Assembly: GCA_039602395.1 (NCBI GenBank)
Contig: JBCNJP010000007.1
Span: 106,301,387 to 106,365,386 of the forward strand
Direction of reading: 5' to 3'
DNA: 64,000 bases
Source: Deinandra increscens subsp. villosa
Taxonomy: Eukaryota; Streptophyta; Magnoliopsida; Asterales; Asteraceae
Part shown: positions 1 to 11,559 of the stretch, piece after piece
Layout of the letters: every line of letters begins with the position of its first letter
Position numbering within the stretch: the stretch's first letter is position 1
Notes under the pieces: generated by a model
Databases searched by the model: none
What the model saw: only the letters and a program-made list of their open reading frames with translations
Told to the model about the DNA's origin: nothing
Translations under genes and position numbers: made by a program

Positions 1-340
1 TACGTGCATACACACACGCATACAAACACATACTAATACGTTATCAAACCACACACATATATACATACCTACATGATAGATTTTGACTTAATATATGTTT
101 ATATATACATACATATGGTCACGTGGATACAACTTCATACAAGAACTCCGTTGATATATTGTATGTACTATATGCATATGTACATACACATACCAACACA
201 CTTACATGCACACATATATGTACATAGATATGTACATACAATATTAATATGAATAAGATTAATATACGTTCATATATACATACATTACACTTTTAGATGT
301 ATATAAACATGTATACCGCACGTACACATATAAAATTATT
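1..340. repeat. AC/AT-rich simple-sequence DNA
   Basis: Low-complexity sequence built from short runs of acatac, acatat and atatgt. No coding potential is visible; predicted peptides here are by-products of the repeat. Confidence 0.6.
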
Positions 341-410
341 ATTGTTATATTAATAATAATAATTATTATTATAATAATAATAATACAAATTATTATTACT
401 ATTATAATAC

Positions 411-483
<73 letters not shown>

Positions 484-486
484 TAC
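341..486. repeat. (TTA)n microsatellite
   Basis: Imperfect ATT/TTA units lead into a nearly uninterrupted run of TTA triplets at about 412-482. It encodes only poly-Ile or poly-Asn in translation and should not be read as a gene. Confidence 0.95.
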
Positions 487-584
487 ATATAAATAAATAA
501 TACAAATAAAATATGGAAAAAAACTTATGGGTGACATAAAGAGCTAGAGGTGAGATATAGGACACCTTATATGAGATTTAGTTT

Positions 585-720
585 AGAGACACCCCTCGTA
601 TAGGTGACCGTTTGGGCTTAAGGTGAGGTTTTCTTAGAGACACCCCTCATATAGGTGACCTCAAAACCTCCGAGTGACCTCTAGGTGGGGTGTATTTGAA
701 AAAAAAAGGGGGTGTCTCTA
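585..720. repeat. Short direct and inverted repeats
   Basis: The motif agagacacccctc followed by tataggtgacc occurs at 585-609 and 635-660. A reversed form (gggggtgtctct) lies near 706-718. This looks like the ends of a small degraded inverted-repeat element. No clean target duplication was found. Confidence 0.4.
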
Positions 721-785
721 AGATTTCCCTAAATATTTAACATCTTCAATCTTATATATATATATATTATATAATATTATATAAT

Positions 786-1175
786 GGGAAGGGATATAAT
801 GAAACCTCTCCGAGTTTGGAAAACCGTGAAAACCAAGCTAAAAAATTCGTTTTTTGTACCGTTTTTTTTATGATGACGCTCTAAGTTAAAAAGACCCCTT
901 TATGCAAAAAGTTTTTAAAAAGCCTAGTAATTTTTTTTAAATTATATTTTATAAACGATGTTACATATGTAACAGGGTACTGTTATATATGTAACATCGG
1001 TTATAAAATATTTTTTTAAACAAATTTACTAGGCCTTTTTTTTTACCTTTTTTGCATAAAGGGGGTCTTTTTAACTTAGAGAGTTACCATAAAAAAATCG
1101 GAACAAAAAACGAATTTTTTAACTTGATTTTCACAGTTTTCTAAACTCGAAGAGGTCTTCATTTTATCCTTCCTC
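786..1175. mobile_element. Foldback MITE, 10-bp target duplication
   Basis: A 390-bp element in which the left half (from gggaaggg) is the reverse complement of the right half (ending ccttcctc), with arms of roughly 180-190 bp. It is flanked by ATTATATAAT at 776-785 and 1176-1185. The long arms and 9-11 bp duplication are typical of Mutator-like foldback elements. The duplicated target is itself an AT-rich palindrome, so exact edges carry slight uncertainty. It has no coding capacity. Confidence 0.75.
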
Positions 1176-1523
1176 ATTATATAATTGTTTTCTATCTTAT
1201 TTGAAACAATGACTTAATCACCAAATCTATAAACACCAAGTACATGAGGTATGTTTATTCTCTAACCACTCCTACTCTCTTAACTTTTGTATTTCATCCA
1301 TTTCATCTCCATACATAAATATTTACTCCAAATGTTGAAAGGGTGGTTATACGGATAATTCCCTCCGACGTCTTAACCTGTTGACTCAGGGGCGGATTTT
1401 ATAAGAGGCCGGCGACGACCCCGATCACTACTGATTTTTCGTTAAGGAGTATCGAGTATACGTATAATTTGCTGAAGTCTTTTATATCTGTTAATATGGT
1501 CGCTACGGATATTTTGAATAAAT

Positions 1524-1596
1524 GGTGTTGTAGCTCAAATGGTAGAGCTCTCGCTTTGTAATGAAAAGGTACTTGGTTCGATACCCCCTATCTCCA
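1524..1596 (+). pseudogene. tRNA-Ala-like relic
   Basis: The stretch holds a tRNA D-arm/A-box (tagctcaaatggtagagc), a B-box-like ggttcgatacc, and an end resembling tctcca. Overall it follows plant tRNA-Ala. The anticodon arm is broken: the expected TTTGCATGC-type loop is replaced by tttgtaatg, the stem does not pair, and the acceptor stem is mismatched. It is therefore a dead tRNA copy or a tRNA-derived SINE head rather than a working gene. Confidence 0.65.
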
Positions 1597-2140
1597 TTTT
1601 CAAATATTAATTTTTAAATTATTTGATCACCTCGGATTCCAAACCTATTGTCCTTGTTTTTTTTATTTATTTTCCTAGCTTCTTTATTAAAAACATTGTT
1701 GGAGAACTTACTCTTTTTTGCAAACTCATTTTATTTTTATTTTTCTAGCTTCTTTATTAGAAATTTGTCGGAGAACTTTGAGTTATTTTTCATTGCAAGT
1801 TCATTATGTTTTTTTTTATATTATAAATTATAATAATTTATTTTCTCATATCCTTTGCATTTTTATTTCCTTTTAACATTTTTCTAATAAGAGTTTGTTT
1901 TAATTGTTAGCTGCTGAAACGTTAATTTTTTTGTTGGTCGTTTTATATTTATCATACGATAATTGATATGAATTGGGTTATTTGAAAATTTTAAAAGAAA
2001 AGTAAGATTTTAGCCCTCAATTTTAGAGTTCGCTTTGTGCCTCTAAAAAGCTTGAGCCGCCCTATTAGTAACATATTTTTATATTAACATGTTTTTTTTT
2101 TAATTACTAACTCCATTTGAATTGATCATTTTATTTCGCA

Positions 2141-2160
2141 GGGGTAGCGTCCGCTACCCC
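2141..2160. repeat. 9-bp-stem GC palindrome
   Basis: GGGGTAGCG and CGCTACCCC are separated by two bases, giving a perfect compact hairpin in AT-rich surroundings. It lies inside the possible hAT-like relic. Function unknown. Confidence 0.6.
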
Positions 2161-2270
2161 TGAACTTGCACCGCACAGTGGTTTTTTTTAACGTTTTAGG
2201 TATTTCGTTACCCCTAAACGATTTGTCCTCTAAACGTTACTCCTAAACTTTTAGTCTAAATCCGCCACTA

Positions 2271-3640
2271 CGTGTTGTTTCAGTGTGCTGGTCAACTTAT
2301 TGAACTCATGGCAGGTGTTTCATGGTAATCCTTGATCTCGGATTCTAGTAAATTAACTTCAAAAACTATTATCTTACGATAAACGTATCGAAAACAAGGT
2401 TTTCACTATGACAATTTCCCAAGTTAAGATCAATCATGCCGAGGTCAAGGTACTTCCACTTCCAGTAATGTTATCAACTAGGTGTCAATTAGTGTGTGCG
2501 TTGCTGCATGTTGAGGCCTGTTAAACACGAACAAACAAAAAATTAATTAAAATGGCTCGAAGAGAAAGAAAAAGCAAACTAGTCAAAAACTTGAACCAGA
2601 GACCTAAGTAAAAACAAAAACATAAATAAAAAATTAGACCGTGTCACTTGACACCATCTAATTTTTTATTTTTTATGTCATCACATGACCAACACTAATC
2701 ATATAATTTCTTCTTTCTTATAGGTATAATTTGTTAAACTCCAAATATTAACCCATCATGAAATTAATATCTTGAATTTTAATTGTGTTTTCTATCTTTT
2801 TAATTCGGTCATGTACGTGGCTTGGTCAGTAACAATGTGAGGAAGCATTTACTGTTGTCATGTCCTATTTTGTGTCCTAAATATGGATAGGAAACGTGGT
2901 AGGTGGTCCTTTCTTACATCAATTTTCTACATCTTTCGTAATGCTACATGTACACTAAGGTTGTGTCACACGGTGACGATGTGCGTTTGAAAAAAATAAC
3001 GAGATGACATTTTTCTCACACGTGAATACGGTTCTAGTGAGTAGACTTAGGAAACGAGAAAAAAAGGGGAGAGTTTGCGACTATTACCGATTGAAACGAA
3101 TGTTTATGTAGAAGGTTGTTTATGAGAATCCTTTAAAATTGTGGTGGGATCCTAAGCAAGTACAATAAATGAGTCTCTTAAAGTATAAACTCAATTATAT
3201 TAGTGTTTAAAATATCATTTAAATGTGTTGATCGACGATAAGTAAACATAAATATGTTAAATTAAACTTAATAAAACCTAAATAAAGAAATAGGAAAAAG
3301 ATAATAAAATAACAAAGAAAAAAAACGAAGAAAAAAATACAAGGAAAAGTTTACAAAAGAAAAAAAATAGAAAATAGAAATGAAAAAGATAGATATAACG
3401 GAGTAAGAAAATAAGAAAGTGAAAAGCCAAAAAAAGAGGGGAAAATAAAGTCTACAAAAGCAAAAAAATTAGAAAAAATAAATATAAAAATGATATGCAA
3501 GATTTAAACTTAGCGCTTTAGAGTTTAAACTTGTGTGTTTTTAATATCACCACCTAACTCATTTGGCAATTATCGTTCACATTATCTACATGTATTTAAA
3601 AAATATATAAAGGAATGAGCATCTTGAAAGACAAGGCTCT
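2271..3640. other. AT-rich intergenic spacer
   Basis: No gene, RNA or element with recognisable ends was found. About 3250-3500 is strongly A-rich on the plus strand, with repeated gaaaaa-type runs. Confidence 0.5.
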
Positions 3641-3802
3641 AAACGATAGTCCACCCCACCCCTCTCATGTGCCGACCCTATTTATGCGTATAACTAAAAG
3701 TTAGTGGATGATTAAGATGTAAAAATAGCCCTATTCTTTAGCCACCTTAATTTTTTTTAATACACCGGTCTTAATCTGGGGGTTTAACCTAACCGGTAAG
3801 GT

Positions 3803-3984
3803 TAGTTTAGTAACCTCACCCCAATCATTTGATACGGTTCACAAGACTTAATAATTGGTGAAGAACCCGCACGTTTAGGCCAAACCCTGGGGGTAGCTTT
3901 AGTAACCCCACCCCAATCATTTGACACGGATCACGAGACTTAATAATTGGTGAAGAACCCCCACGTTTAGACCAAACCCTGGGA
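3803..3984. repeat. Tandem duplication of a 91-bp unit
   Basis: Two copies begin at 3803 and 3894. They share accccaatcatttga, acttaataattggtgaag and ccaaaccctggg with scattered substitutions. The ccaaaccctgg motif recurs at about 4062, 6258, 6330 and 6370, on the far side of two later insertions. The inserted elements therefore appear to split what was one repeat array. Confidence 0.8.
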
Positions 3985-4273
3985 GTTAGACTTCGACCAG
4001 ACATATTTCAGAGATTCTCATGCAGTACGAGGAATACAGAAAGTGACATTAACCTGGCGGTTTGGGCAAACCCTGCCGGTTCCACGTCTTGAATAAAAAG
4101 TTTGAGAATTTTATAAACTTTTATACAACTCTTAATCTATTTAAAAAAAAAACTTATAATACGACTATATGATCGTTTATATTTTGTAAGTAAATAAAAA
4201 GTTAGAGAAATTTTATAAACTTTTATACAACTAACACTTATAAGTTATTAAAAAGTTAGAGAAATTTAATAAA

Positions 4274-5630
4274 GACAAAATTACATATTTTGTCCTTTAA
4301 CTTTGTCTGTTTTTCAACTTTTGTCCTTTATCTTTTTTTGTTACAATCTCTGTCCTTTAACTTTTTTTTTCGTTCATCTTCTGTCCTTTTTAACGGATTC
4401 AGTTAGAATTCACCGTTAACTGAAGGCTATTTTTGTCTTTTTGATTTTAGGGGTATTTTTTGTAGATAAAGAAAGAAGAGGGTGTGTTTTATAAATATCT
4501 TTTTTTCTTTCTCCTTTTATCATCACCAACATTTCCCTAACCGTAAATCTCTCTTTCTTTATCATCCATCACCGCCGGCGACCTTCTTTATCATCCACAT
4601 CACCGCCGGCGACCTTCTTTATCATCCCCAACGTTTAAACTGCCGCCAACGACTCAACGATAAGGAAAAAAAGAGGTGGGGGTGATCGATCTGGTTATCA
4701 AAAGAGGAGGTGGGGGTGAACGATTCTAGGTCTCTCGTTTTCTTCATTGCTTCTATTTTGGTTGTCAAAATTGCAGGCTTTGAGTAATAATCCCCGCCGC
4801 CCGTCTCCCCTTCCTCCTACTTCGCTATTCCCGCCGGCCTAAGTTCGACGGAGCTTCTCGACTCCCCTGTTCTCCTCTCCTCTTCCAACGTAAAAATTCA
4901 TCATCAAATTGTCCTTTTTTCAGTGAATTATTTCATAAATTTTGTTTAATTTGTTGAATTGGTTACGTTTGTTGCAGATTCTGCCGTCTCCGACCACCGG
5001 TTTCGTTCCAATTTCACGGTTTTAATTGGAAGAATCTCGCCGGAAATATCCGAAACGAAGAACAGAGCATCAAAACAGAACAAATGAAGAAGATTTAATC
5101 ACCCACTGTAAGTTTCAATGACAATTGACCACTTTTCACTTCCTTTGAACAAGATTTAACATCAATTTGGAGACGAATTTGGATGGGCAGATTACGGAGA
5201 TTGTATACAAGGGAAGTCATAATCGCCCGAAACCGCAATCGACGCGGAGATGATCGGACTTTGAATAATTTGCAGGCTTCGAATAATAATCATGAAATTG
5301 TTCATGACAGTCGCCGGAGTTGACAATTAAATGGAAGTAGGGGTTGGGCAGCAGCAGTTGCAGTGAAGGTTAGGGTATGGGTGATAAAAGGAGAAAGAAA
5401 AAAAAATATTTATAAAACACACCCCCATCTTTATTTATCTACAAAAAATACCCCTAAAATCAAAAAGACAAAAGTATCTTTGATTTAACGGTGAATTTTA
5501 ACGGAATCTGTTAAAAAGGACAAAAGGTGAACGAAAAAAAAAGTTAAAGGACAAAGATTTTAAAAAAAAATGATAAAGGACAAAAATCGCAAAACAGGCA
5601 AAGTTAAAGGACAAAATATGTAATTTTGTC
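4274..5630. mobile_element. Pack-MULE-like element with long TIRs
   Basis: A 1,357-bp element flanked by the 9-bp duplication TTTAATAAA (4265-4273 and 5631-5639). Its ends, starting GACAAAATTACATATTTTG, are inverted repeats of about 230 bp. The interior, about 4520-5390, is richer in GC and CCG and looks like captured host 5'UTR and exon sequence (repeated accgccggcgacctt units, splice-like junctions). I cannot name the donor gene. Family knowledge: Mutator-like elements make 8-11 bp duplications and often carry host gene pieces. Confidence 0.8.
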
Positions 5631-5720
5631 TTTAATAAATAAAAAAAAAAGTTAGAAGCAAAAGAGAAAAAAGATGGCAAAAAAACTCAAAAAGCCTAAA
5701 TGTCACGTTAAGGGCTTAAC

Positions 5721-6175
5721 CAATGTTTTAAAAACCGGTTTTTTAGTTGAACCGAAAAACCTTTCGGGACTGGTTCGACCGGTCGGACCGGTTAGACCGG
5801 CTGGTTGAACCGGTTAGGGGATTTATATATATATTTTTATAAAAATGATAATAAGTTTGTACACCCCAACAAAAGTAGTTAAAATACAATTATAATCCAC
5901 TAAAAAATAATATCAAATATGTATTTCATAAGAAAATATAAGTTTTAAACTTTAAAAAAAATTAAAAAAAAAAGTTAACAAAAAAATTAAAAAAAAAATA
6001 AAAAAATAAAAAAAATCAGAAAACCGGTTGAACCGGACCGGTTGAACCGGAAAAAACCGAAAAACCGGCCGGTCTAACCCGGTCCGGTTATTACCAAAAA
6101 ACCGGGATATAAAAAACCGGTGAGGGGGCGGTTCGCGGTTGAACCGGCCGGTTCGAACCGGTTTTTAAAACATTG
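5721..6175. mobile_element. hAT MITE, 8-bp duplication
   Basis: A 455-bp element with termini CAATGTTTTAAAAACCGG in inverted orientation and the duplication GGCTTAAC at 5713-5720 and 6176-6183. The interior is filled with ccggttgaaccgg motifs that fold on themselves. The 8-bp duplication places it with hAT. Non-coding. Confidence 0.88.
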
Positions 6176-6183
6176 GGCTTAAC

Positions 6184-8640
6184 CCGGTGTTTAGGGTTTC
6201 AATGATTGATGTCACTGATCCCAAAAACATTCTTGATTAAACGCTACGGTAATTAGGGCAAACCCTGGCGTTATGGTTAACTTTTTAATGAATGTGCCGT
6301 CTGTCAGTCATAATCCCACGTTTAGGACAAAGCCTGGGGGTTTGTCGTGAACAAACTCTACGGTTTGACCAAACCCTGACGGTTTGGCAGGTGCCCAACA
6401 TAATTTTTAGCGGTGTCTAAATTAGGACCCGTAAAAATAACCATTTTCATAGTTGATATGAAAGAGAGAATGAAAAAGATGCTAAGGGATAGGGCGTCCT
6501 CTTTTAAATAACTCCACTTATTATTTGCATGGCTTCTCAATTCTCATCCAAATAAGCCCAACATGATATTTTTTTCATCTCCTTGTTAACCTTTACCAAC
6601 TCCCCCCTCGCTCAGCAATTTTGGATTTTCAGTTTTGAGAAGAGTGATGTTGAGAAGATTTGGGTTTAGCTTCTGAGAATGGCGATGTTGAAATGTTCTG
6701 ATGATGGTGCTGGAAGAAGAGTATTTTTGTAATGTTCCAACATTCCGTTGGAATGTTTATAATTCCATCACCACTTGAAAGTAAAGTTGAAATTAATCCC
6801 ATGGTTGGAGGAATTTGATCGAATGAATTCCATCATTTCTTGAACCAAACATGATTTCTTTTAAAATTCCACTTCAATTCCATCAGAATTCTATGAACAA
6901 AATGGATTCATTCACTTTTTCTTTCATCCTCACATTTTTACGGACACCTATAAAGAATCCTCATACCTGAGATTCATTATTCATTCGCCTATTAATTTAC
7001 CAAACTTGTTGTGAGTCTGTGAGTGGAAAAAAAATTCCCTATCGTTCTTGTGATGAATTAACAACCGTTCAAATAAATGGGTTGATTGGGTTTCATTCAA
7101 ATGTTGGTGTATTTTTTTTGGTGTTGGTGTTTGCATGTGTTTGTAGTTATATATTCTAGCTAGCTTCTTGATGGTGTTTATCGCATTTTAGTTGTTTAAA
7201 ATTGAATATAAGAATATATATGAGTTATGGGTTGTTTGAGATTTTAATTATAAAAGATAACTTTTCTTATAGTAAATGTGAGTTTTAATTGAATTATAGC
7301 TCGTAGCTCGGGCAAGTGCCAAGTATCAATCAACAAGAATACAATGCTATCCATCGTAAGACAATCACATTATTATAAAGTCAGAAAGAATCATAAGAAT
7401 AAACATTATATGGTATTAGAACTAATTAACTAATATTATTTCTTAGTTATGTTCCTTTAATTTATTGTAGTTATTCATTCTTGTGTATGCGAAGCGTAAC
7501 TATGTTTATTATTTATACATACTTGTCTAACCTAATTGGTAGACAAGTAAAAACAAATTCAAATCAGATATAACGGTTAAAAACCAAAAAATCGATTCGA
7601 AAAACATATATAATTTAAAGTATATGAGAAACATCTGAAGTGACCAATGTATGTAATTGGGCTATCCTCGTGGCTCGAGCATTCTATACGTCTTGTGAGT
7701 TCACGCCAAAAACACACAAACACACCACATGAAGAGTGCTTAAAAACCTGCCTCTTTTCATTCTTTTATATATATTTATGTGACTTACATATATATATAT
7801 AGACTCTTGCAAACCGAAAACTAGAACTAGCCCACCTATATATGATCTATATAGACATACTAACTTACTAAATACCCATGCATGACTTACTAAACATAAA
7901 AACCGTATAAACTACCAAATAAACTTCGCGTTGACTTGACACATATTGAAAAGTCGAAAATCAAGGTCTCAATCGAATAAGAACACACAAATCGTTTAAG
8001 AAAAACTCACTCAATACCTTTTATTGATTTGTCACACTTAGGGTTCCCAACTTAGTCTCATATTTATAAGACCCCATGACTTGATAAACAAATCTACATA
8101 GATTCTAATACAACTCATTTATCTAATTAGTTATATTAAACTGACTTGTTTAATATAAACCTCAAACTATACTGACTTATATAAATTTGATCCTTGGAAT
8201 TACCTCCAACAGAAAACTCAGCTCCATAACCAATTAATGCCCCTTTGATCCGACTTTGACAGAATCAAGATTAACCCTATGTACATAAAATTTTGTTATA
8301 ACAATTAAAAATTGAGTATGATTTTAAGTCTCTTTATTAACTAGCGGTTGAAAATATATAGGGTTCTTCATAGCTCACCCCAGTTCTCAAGGGTGTCAAT
8401 TGCAAGATGAACAATTTTTATATCATGTTAAGTTGGCCGGTTTTAGATGTGGAGAGCTAGCTAGCATGAGGGCTTGATGAAGATTTGCATTCATAACTTC
8501 AAAAAAAACCTAGTGAAATCAACATCAACAAAGACAGCTATATACATATATATGCATTTAATTAGATCTCAATTAAGTGAATGAAATAGTTAAAGAAAGG
8601 CAAAAAAGAAAAACATTAGTTGAATCCTCATGGAGAGCAA
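6184..8640. other. Intergenic region upstream of the PDF1-like gene
   Basis: No gene is supported. 6184-6400 contains more ccaaaccctgg repeat motifs. 6700-6900 resembles one end of the MITE at 32182-32975 (tccattcattccatc-type ends) but is fragmentary. The rest is AT-rich without recognisable structure. Confidence 0.45.
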
Positions 8641-8652
8641 TAAATGGGATCG

Positions 8653-8660
8653 TAAATGCA
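8653..8660 (+). promoter_or_regulatory. L1 box (TAAATGCA)
   Basis: Exact match to the L1-box consensus TAAATG(C/T)A, 135 bp before the ATG of the PDF1-like gene and about 57 bp upstream of its TATA box. In Arabidopsis the L1 box drives epidermal (L1 layer) expression of PDF1 and is bound by the HD-ZIP IV proteins ATML1 and PDF2. Its presence in front of this particular gene supports both annotations. Confidence 0.85.
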
Positions 8661-8716
8661 TTCTGCAAAACATCAACTACCCATTTTCACTCACCCATAA
8701 CTCCAAATCAATCTTT

Positions 8717-8724
8717 TATATAAA
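8717..8724 (+). promoter_or_regulatory. TATA box of the PDF1-like gene
   Basis: TATATAAA lies 71 bp before the start codon, which leaves room for a leader of about 40 bp. Confidence 0.75.
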
Positions 8725-8794
8725 CCCACCTAAACCCTTTCTCCCTCATTACCATCCATCTCTTCACTCCCTTTTTCAAGAATTGAATTTATCA

Positions 8795-11198
8795 ATGGCG
8801 AAATCAACACCAAATTACACCACTTGTTTGCTGCTTGTTTGGGGTCTTGTTGCAGCTTTGATTTCCCATGCCTCATCTTCAAAATTTCAAGATCAGAAGA
8901 ACTTCTACTTTCCTCCTATAGGCGTTGGATACCCGCCCATCGGTGTCGGATATCCGCCCATCAGTGGTGGATATCCGCCCATCGACCCCGGTGTTGGATC
9001 TCCTCCGGTTATCCAAACTCCACCCATTGTCCCTTCCCCACCCATAGGTACGTATATATCCACCCTACCTTGCCAATATACCATAAAGCATATATATTAC
9101 ATATTTATTCATACACGTACACTTGTCATGACGACACTATAACTATAGTGGGACTGTTATTCCCACACCGTCATCTTTCTAATCTCACCGTCTGAGATTG
9201 TGCCAGACGGTTGTTTGACTTTTAAAACTTTTACTGTTTTCAAACTTGTGAACCGTGGTTTGTCTTTTCCCAGACGGCCGTCTGACTTTTCAAACGTCTA
9301 GATCAAACTACCGTTTGTCAAAATCTTAGACAAAGGGTGTAGGAATAGCAACACCCTAACTATATCATCTAGAACGTACTCTTATTATTTTTGTTTGTTA
9401 TTATGCAGGTTACTCCAGTAGCCCACCTCCTACTCATGGTGGCTCAGGAGGAAGCACACCACCGGCTCACCACACACCGCCTGTCCATCACACACCATCT
9501 CACGGTGGCAGTGGTGGTGGATCTCACGGCGGTGGTGGTCATCACCATCAAGGAGGAAGCCCACCAGCCAACTGCGGAAACCCGTCACCTCACACACCGG
9601 TTGACCCCAGATCCCCTCCCCATCACACCCCTTCACCTCCCACATATCACTACACCCCACCGGCCGGTGGTGGCGGCACACCATCATCACCACCGACATA
9701 TCACTACACCCCACCGGCCGGTGGTGGCGGCACACCATCATTACCACCGATCGTACTTCCGCCCACCACTCCGGGGATCCCTCTAGTTCCATCACCTCCA
9801 TTTGACCCTAACTCACCCCCCAGTCCCATTGGTGGTACATGCGAGTAAGTTGCTATTTAGTTTCTACTTCAACTGAACTAACTAACTAAGAATAAGAATC
9901 TAACATACATATGTTTTCGCACGTACGGTTTTATGAGGTTCACACGCTCACAAGTCACACCGTACCGTTTTTTAGTTTTCATGCTTTTCACGTACGGTTT
10001 TAATAGCGAGTCACGGACAGATATTTAATTTTGGGGATGTTAAAGTTTTAATTTGGGTTTCCATTAGATTAAACAAAGAGTAAAGCTACTTCATTTAATT
10101 AGTTCATTTAAGTGATCATATAAATTTACTTTTGAATTTGCTATGTAATTTACCACTTTACTAGTTTTTTTCGTACTAAAATGATGGTCGTTTAAAAAGA
10201 AAAAAGAAAAAGTTGTCATGCTTTCTCTCTCAAAAATAAATTAAAATTTGTCATATTTTCTTAAAAGAAGATATTTTTAAAATATATTCTTTACGGTTAA
10301 AAAGGTTTCTGTAGAAAGAAAGAAAAAGTTAAATTAAAATAAAGATATTTTCAAAAAAAAATAAATAGGGTTTAGGTTTTTTAGATATTAAATTAGATTT
10401 CATCGTGAAGCAAAATATATGGTAAAAACTAAAATTAAAAGGTTAATTATTATGAATTTAATTTTAATAATATGAAAACTTAAAAGAGATTGTACAACAA
10501 GCAAAGAGGTAAATGGCAAGTCGGTCACAGGGCGGAACTAGAACAATTTTTAAACAGTAGCACAAAAAAATTCTCAAACACTAATATATAAGGAAATTTT
10601 TTTAAGGGATAGCACAATTTTTTAAGGAGTAACATATGTACATATAATCTTAAAATATATAAAAAAAATTCAATTCGCGTTAACTTTTAAGGGTTAGCAC
10701 ATATTATGCCAATTTCGCCCCTGGTCGGTCTCAAGATTTCAAAGACCTTACTGCGAAAAATAAAAATGTTTACTTATATAATTGTTAACTGTACTATATG
10801 TATATGTTGACTTCGAAACCGGCCCTATAGAAGAGGTACCTTATTTTTAATACATGTTTTGTTCTTATAATTCATGCAGTTACTGGAGGAACCACCCAGC
10901 GGTCATATGGGGTCTGTTTGGGTGGTGGGGAACAACCATCGGCTCCGCATTTGGCGTAACTTCTCTTCCCGCAACCGGATCACACCTCAACTTGGTGCAA
11001 GCGTTATCAAACACCAGAACCGACGGCATCGGTGCACTTTACAGGGAAGGAACCGCTTCTTTGCTAAACTCCATAGTGAACAAGAACTTCCCCTATTCAA
11101 CTAGCCATGTGAAAGACAGTTTCGCGGCTGCCATCGGGTCCAACAAGGCGGCTGCGGCTCAGGCCAGGGTGTTCAAGCTTGCAAACGAGGTCATATGA
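8795..11198 (+). CDS. PDF1: PROTODERMAL FACTOR 1-like secreted proline-rich protein
   Basis: Three exons: 8795-9047, 9409-9844 and 10880-11198, joined at GTACGT/GCAG and GTAAGT/GCAG; 335 residues. The N-terminus (LLLVWGLVAALISHA) is a signal peptide, probably cleaved near residues 26-29. The mature part begins with short GYPPI repeats and continues as a Pro/His/Gly-rich domain with a duplicated 18-residue unit. The C-terminal third, starting at the motif CDYWRNHP, is a conserved non-repetitive domain with IWGLFGWWG. This layout is that of Arabidopsis PDF1, an extracellular cell-wall protein made specifically in the L1/epidermis. The start is the first ATG after the TATA box that opens directly into the signal peptide; an upstream in-frame ATG at 8630 precedes the TATA box and is rejected. 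An exact L1 box lies upstream, so HD-ZIP IV control is likely. Both introns carry MITEs. Confidence 0.9.
9148..9356. mobile_element. MITE in intron 1 of the PDF1-like gene
   Basis: A 209-bp element flanked by TAACTATA (9140-9147 and 9357-9364). The ends GTGGGACTGTTATTCC and GGGTGTTGCTATTCC are imperfect inverted repeats. The 8-bp duplication suggests hAT. It makes up more than half of the 361-bp intron and leaves the splice sites untouched. Confidence 0.8.
9642..9749 (+). repeat. 54-bp tandem duplication inside exon 2
   Basis: Two adjacent 18-codon units (9642-9695 and 9696-9749) each encode TYHYTPPAGGGGTPS plus a Ser/Leu-Pro-Pro tail. They differ at one base (tca versus tta). The near-identity points to a recent in-frame duplication that lengthened the wall-protein repeat domain. 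Confidence 0.95.
10528..10723. mobile_element. hAT MITE in intron 2 of the PDF1-like gene
   Basis: A 196-bp element starting CAGGGCGGAACTAG and ending ATTTCGCCCCTG. It is flanked by GTCGGTCA (10520-10527) and GTCGGTCT (10724-10731), which match at 7 of 8 bases. Non-coding; it sits well inside the 1,035-bp intron, 156 bp before the acceptor. Confidence 0.78.
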
Positions 11199-11559
11199 AG
11201 ATTAGAGTCTAGTTATATTATTTACTGGTTTTTGTGTCGAGTGCTTACGTTTGGAAGGTTTTCATGCAGTTTTTTACTAGCTTGTTGTTGATTATGTGTT
11301 TGGGGGTTAAATTTCGTCATTATTTGTCGTTTACTTTTATATATTTTACATGGATTTAATGTCAAATGTCTTGATTACTCTATGTAGTTAATTAATGAAA
11401 CGTGTATCTTTTTAATTATTTTTTAATTGCATTATAGATAGTACGTTGTCAATAAGTGGATTGAAAATGCAATTATTTTTCTGTGAACATTTCATATAAA
11501 TTCACGTTGATTTCAGAAGTAGCTAATATAAAACGTTTTACTTAATTTTTTTATGGCGA
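11199..11559. other. 3' flank of the PDF1-like gene
   Basis: T-rich sequence fitting a 3'UTR and terminator region (taatgaaa-type signals near 11390). No other feature is seen. Confidence 0.4.

Larger units (their letters stand above)
1387..2270. mobile_element. Possible degraded hAT-like element
   Basis: The left end cagggggcgga-type motif (CAGGGGCGGATTT at 1387) resembles, in reverse complement, the right end near 2256-2270 (AGTGGCGGATTTAGA). CAGGGGCGG is a frequent hAT terminus in plants. The expected 8-bp duplication is not convincing here: both sides contain TGTTG but are offset. Treat the limits as tentative; it may be two overlapping relics. Confidence 0.35.

Noticed and set aside
259..565. 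Two overlapping minus-strand frames of poly-Ile and poly-Asn
   Set aside because: They are translations of the TTA microsatellite.
8630..8794. Upstream in-frame ATG for the PDF1-like gene
   Set aside because: It precedes the L1 box and TATA box, and the added 55 residues would bury the signal peptide.
9391..9801. His/Pro-rich plus frame and minus-strand frame overlapping PDF1 exon 2
   Set aside because: Shadow frames of the Pro/Gly/His repeat exon; the spliced PDF1 frame explains the region.
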